A DNA stretch of 64,000 nucleotides from Eunapius fragilis (lineage: Eukaryota; Porifera; Demospongiae; Spongillida; Spongillidae). Positions 59,240 through 64,000 of the stretch are shown here, piece by piece; position 1 is the first letter of the stretch; each line of letters starts with the position of its first letter. A model generated the notes under the pieces. The model was not told the DNA's origin. It saw only the letters and a program-made list of their open reading frames with translations, and ran no database searches. A program made the translations under genes and the position numbers. The stretch spans positions 4,624,387 through 4,688,386 of the forward strand of contig OY811991.1 in assembly GCA_963681505.1 (NCBI GenBank). The letters are read 5' to 3'.

Positions 59240-62200
59240 TTTATTATACTTCACTTCTGTGATCAAATAAAATGCTCTGCATTTGAATGTCTATACCTGT
59301 GGAAAGGTTTCCTACTCATCACATGTTGCACTTTATTTGATAATAGGCACGATCATCCTTTTATTTCTACATCACTGTGATCTAAAATAAAGATGGTATG
59401 TACCTGGAGGTTCAATTTGCACATGTATGATATTGTCTTCATTGTATGTAATCCTACATCACTGTTGTGATCTCCAATGAAGGGAGTAAGTTTTTGTAGT
59501 TCACTCACGACACAATGCACCTGTATTGTATCAAATTAATTCTTTTATTCCCACTTCACTGCGATCTGCAATGAAGCAAGTAAGTACAACTCACCACATG
59601 TTACACAGGCATCATGTTTTTTTAAAAAAACTTTCTACTTCACTGCAATCTGCAATGAAGACGGTATGTACCACTAGCATGATACGCTGATGCTATATAT
59701 ATAATGTTCATTCTTTTAATTCCTTACTTGATGTGATCAGGAGGTAAGTACCAGGAGTTTATTTCTCCCACACCCCCCCCCCCCCCCCCCCCCCGCCCCC
59801 CCCAATATGATGCGATGGTATATCTTCTATTCCTACCTCACTGGGATCTACTATGAAGGCAGTAAGCGACACATTTGCCACATGTTGCATGCAGCAATGC
59901 AAAATCATGTTCACATTTTTCATTTCTGCTTCACTTTTGTCTCTGCAAAGAAGAGGGTAAGTACCAGTAGTTTCACACTCACCACATGTCGTACTTGTAT
60001 GGTATCATGTTAATTCTTTTAATTCCTACTTCACTGTGATCTGCAATGAAGGCGGTAAGTACCAGTTGTTTCACACTCACCACATGTAGTGCTTGTATGG
60101 TATCATGTTCATTCTTTTAATTCCTACTTCACTGTGATCTGCAATGAAGGAGGTAAGTACCAGTTGTTTCACACCCACATGTAGCACTTGTATGGTATCA
60201 TGTTCATTCTTTTAATTTCTACTTCACTGTGATCTGCAATGAAGGAGGTAAGTACCAGTTGTTTCACACTCACCACATGTAGCACTAGTATGGTATCATG
60301 TTCATTCTTTTAATTCCAACTTCACTGTGGTCTGCAATGAAGGAGGTAAGTACCAGTTGTTTCACATGTAGTACTTGTATGGTATCATTGTCATTATTTT
60401 AATTTCTACTTCACTGTGACGCAAAGGAGGTAAGTAACAGTTGTTTCACACTACTCACCACATGTAGTACTTGTATGGTATCATGTACTTTCTTTTAATT
60501 CCTTCTTCACTGTGATCTGCAATGAAGGGGGTAAGTGCCAGTTGTTTCACACTCACCACATGTAGTACTTGTACGGTATCATGTTCATTCTTTTAATTCC
60601 TACTTCACTGTGATCTGAAATGAAGACGGTAAGTACCAGTTGTTTCACACTCATCACATGTAGTACTTGTGTGGTATCATGTTCGTTCTTTTTAATTCCT
60701 ACTTCACTGTGATCTGCAATGAAGTTTGTAAGTGCTAGTTGTTTCACACTCACCACATGTAGTACTTGTATGGTATCATGTTCATTCTTTTAATTACTAC
60801 TGCACTGTGATCTGCAATGAAGATCGTAAGTACCAGTTGTTTCACACTCACCATATGTAGTACTTGTATGGTATCATGTTCATTCATTTAATTCCCACTT
60901 CACTGTGATCTGCAATGAAGCCGGTAAGTACCAGTTGTTTCACACTCACCACATGTAGTACTTGATGGTATTATTGTCATTGTTTTAATTCCTACTTCAC
61001 TGTGATATGCAATGAAGAGGCCGGTAAGTACCAGTTGTTTGATACTCATCACATGTAGTACTTGTATGGTATCATGTTCAATCTTTTAATTCCTTCTTCA
61101 CTGTGATCTGCAATGAAGGAGGTAAGTACCAGTTGTTTCATACTCACCACATGTAGTACTTGTATGGTATCATGTTCATTCTTTTAATTCCTACTTCACT
61201 GTGATCTACAATGAAGGAGGTAAGTACCAGTTGTTTCATACTCACCACATGTAGTACTTGTATGGTATCATGTTCATTCTTTTAATTTCTACTTCACTGT
61301 GATCTGCAATGAAGGGGGTAAGTACCAGTTGTTTCACACTCACCACATGTAGTGCTTGTATGGTATCATGTTCATTCTTTTAATTCCTACTTCACTGTGA
61401 TCTGCAATGAAGACGGTATGTACCAGTTGTTTCACACTCACCACATGTAGTACTTGTATGGTATCATTGACATTGTTTTAATTCCTACTTCACTATGATC
61501 TGCAATGAAGAGGGTAAGTACCAGTTGTTTCACACTCACCACATGTAGTACTTGTATGGTATCATGTTCATTATTTCAATTCCTACTTCACTGTAACGTG
61601 ATCTGCAATGAAGGCGGTAAGTACCAGTTGTTTCACACTCACCATATGTAGTACTTGTATGGTATCATGTTTATTCTTTTAATTCCTACTTCACTGTGAT
61701 CGGCAATGAAGCCGGTAAGTACCAGTTGTTTCACACTCACCACATGTAGTACTTGTATGGTATCATGTCCATTATTTCAATTCCTACTTCACTGTAACGT
61801 GATCTGCAATGAAGGAGGTAAGTACCAGTTGTTTCACACTCACCACATGTAGTACTTGTACGGTATCATGTTCATTCTTTTAATTCCTACTTCACTGTTA
61901 TCTACAATGAAGTTTGTAAGTACCAGTTGTTTCACACTCACCACATGTAGTACTTGGTATCATGTTCATTCTTTTTTATTCCTACTTCACTGTGATCTGC
62001 AATGAAGAGGGTAAGTACCTGTTGTTTTATACTCACCACATGTCGTACTTGTATGGTATCATTGTCATTCTTTTAATTCCTACTTCACTGTGATCTGCAA
62101 TGAAGAGGGTAAGTACCAGTTGTTTCATACTCACCACATGTAGTACTTGTATGGTATCATTGTGATTGTTTTAATTCCTACTTCACTGAAATATGCAATG

Positions 62201-62345
62201 AAGAGGGTAAGTACCAGTTGTTTCACACTCACCAAATGTATTACTTGTATGGAATCATGTTCATTATTTCATATCCTACTTCACTGTAATGCGATCTGCA
62301 ATGAAGGAGGTAAGTTCCAGTAGTTTCACACTCATCTCATGGTGC
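59240..62345. repeat. tandem array of about 31 units of about 97 bp
   Basis: Consensus unit, in order: CCAGTTGTTTCACACTCACC, ACATGTAGTACTTGTATGGT, ATCATGTTCATTCTTTTAAT, TCCTACTTCACTGTGATCTG, CAATGAAG, a variable triplet, GTAAGTA. Units before about 60000 are degenerate, those after are 90-98 percent alike. Every unit but one carries GTAAGT or GTATGT, a consensus 5' splice site, preceded by a pyrimidine-rich stretch and AATGAAG. On the minus strand CTTCATTGCAG and GTGGTGAGTG also resemble splice sites. No long ORF. Confidence 0.93.
59774..59803. repeat. poly-C run within the array
   Basis: About 28 C with a single G, interrupting one of the degenerate units. Confidence 0.9.
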
Positions 62346-64000
62346 ACTGATCTAATCTTTGTCTGGAAATGCTGAATTTGCGGTTTGTGTATAACTGCAA
62401 AATTGTACTGAGCTAGTTGGGTAAAATTTCCCAATCGGATGGTTGATATGGATGTCCATTATTAGTACATGACTGTGTACTAATGACTAATTTAAGGGTA
62501 TGGGTTCTATTAACAAAGTTATTCAAGATTATGGTTAGAGATGATTGATTTTAATAACAACTACAACATAACGCAAGATCTGAATGTGCGGTGGAACAGC
62601 ACTAATTTTAAGAATAGTGAGTTATTAACATTTAGGATCATGCTACAGAGCCAACTATTGTGGAATGGTAAAAGCAATTCTTTAATTAACATCGTTCCTG
62701 CTCATGTTTGGGGTGCAAGAGTTTAGGTACATTTTACGTGTACCTCCAAATGGCCCTGGTACCAAAATGTTACAATTCAAAACAATTGACCCTACAGTAA
62801 ATTACTTTAAGATTATTAGATTGAAGCTGTTATGGGATAACTTTTTTTTAAAACCATCACTGAAGTCATGGACGTTAATGGTTTCGTAATGAATAATATA
62901 AAATTCATGCCCACAATACCACAATGTGTAGAAATCTACCAACTATGTTGGCTATAAAAATGAACCTAGTGCAGCTTATCAATTTAGTCAAAGATTTCAA
63001 GTTAACAAGGGGAACTTTAAAAATATTTATTCAATTCGACCATTATTTTGTACCGGATCAAAAATAAAGAATCATATTCTACATGTATTGATACCTCTAA
63101 ATTGTCTTCTGCTTTTACACTGTCTGTTTGATTTTCAAGAATACATTCATTTACTTTTTAGCCTCATTACTGGCGCCACCTTTAGACTGTGTAAACAAAC
63201 AGTTGTCGTTAAAATAACTGTTCAGAACCATAGTTTGCTTAGTGTTAGATCCAGGCCACTCCTTGTACTTTATTTGTTCTTGCTCCCAGAGGCCCTTTTT
63301 TATGACTATTGCGCTTTTGTGCCTTTGTTCTTGCGCCAGAGACCCTTTTGTAATGACTAGTAGTTCTTCTGATGACGCGACTGCGAGTCAAATAATACGT
63401 CTGGTGACTAATGCATATTCAAACATGCTATCTGGAATTTAATCACGTAACCGCGTCACATGAAAAACATTATTCATAATCCTAAGTCACATGAAACGTG
63501 GCGCAACAGCATGCATACTAAATGCCTCGTGTGTGGTTGAAAAGCCTGGCCAACGTAGGAAGATAGAAACCTGCCCAGATATCCTTGCACTCGTAAAGAA
63601 TGCCGTTGCTGAACCTTTGAATGAAGTTAAGCCGCCGTTAGCGATAGTTATTTTAGAGGTGCGTACGCTTGCCTTCGCTGCTACAGACGTCTAGAAAGAA
63701 TTGTCAAAGGGCTAATACAACTACAACTATGGACTTATCTGCTATTCGTCAAAAGTTTTAGGGAGCAAGTAATAGCACAAGGACTTGCCACTACCAGTCA
63801 GAAGGGTAACAAAAACATCTCTCCCTAGTAAAAAGTGCTTCACAGCCGATTCCTGTGGTTTACGCAACTGCGAAATGTAGCTGCTATAGTATTAGATTAT
63901 TATATTAGTAAGCAACTATACACATAAATGAAAAGGAAACAAAATATCAAAATTTATGGTTCAAGTAGAAGGGCTTCCCTTGACACCAGGTCAAGAGGAG
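62346..64000. other. no gene recognised
   Basis: AT-rich with short frames at 62541-62726, 62704-62889 and 63491-63694 (+). The last reads CVVEKPGQRRKIETCPDILA and continues about 35 residues; no domain recognised. If the 97-bp array is intronic, exons could lie here, but I cannot point to any. Confidence 0.35.

Noticed and set aside
59240..62345. CRISPR-like array
   Set aside because: The whole unit is conserved; there are no unique spacers, and the context is an animal genome. It is a tandem repeat.

Overview
The window is animal nuclear DNA. It has short spliceosomal introns in conserved chromatin genes (a CHD1L/ALC1-type SNF2 helicase on +, an SSRP1/FACT subunit on -), abundant GT/AC, GA and poly-G/poly-C microsatellites, and a very high load of DNA transposons and fold-back elements. 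The three long intronless genes, with FxxN/GGA(I/L) beta-helix repeats, a Cys-rich NRxGxxCxxC block and many C-terminal membrane spans, belong to a type I associate with sponge (Porifera) gene models. A sponge is therefore my best guess; this is inference and no search was run. One 200-base N gap (34005-34204) marks a draft assembly.

Layout. 1-9411 is a nest of transposons: an outer inverted-repeat element (908-9411) holds a P-superfamily element (989-8303) whose ten-exon transposase gene is nearly intact but is split by a hAT element (5289-7633, perfect 8-bp target duplication), which itself carries a MITE fragment. 9842-31141 holds three tandem same-strand copies of the beta-helix/nine-span membrane protein: copy 1 (9842-13809) is broken by four indels, while copies 2 (16415-20323) and 3 (27215-31141) are intact single-exon genes. 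A hAT-like element with CACGT 5-bp direct repeats (23688-26795) lies between copies 2 and 3. 31481-33884 is the first seven exons of a CHD1L-like remodeller that runs into the gap. 35200-47430 is mostly transposon debris: an integrase scrap, a Ulp1-protease scrap that has lost its cysteine, a 274-bp-arm palindrome, a second CGTTA-flanked element, two full fold-back elements and a MITE. 48561-53043 (minus strand) is SSRP1, whose introns host a third fold-back element, a MITE and several minisatellites. 54845-57131 is a large inverted duplication around a TA-flanked MITE. 57137-58793 is another hAT relic. 59240-62345 is an array of about 31 units of about 97 bp, each with a consensus 5' splice site beside a hypervariable triplet. 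62346-64000 shows nothing I recognise.

The cellular genes are the two chromatin factors (DNA-damage remodelling and FACT histone chaperone) and the membrane-protein cluster, which looks like a locally duplicating surface-receptor or adhesin family. They are not a pathway. The most unusual features are the triplet-variable splice-signal array, the fold-back family whose two arms match each other better than they match sister copies, the beta-helix receptor cluster, and an SSRP1 without an HMG box.
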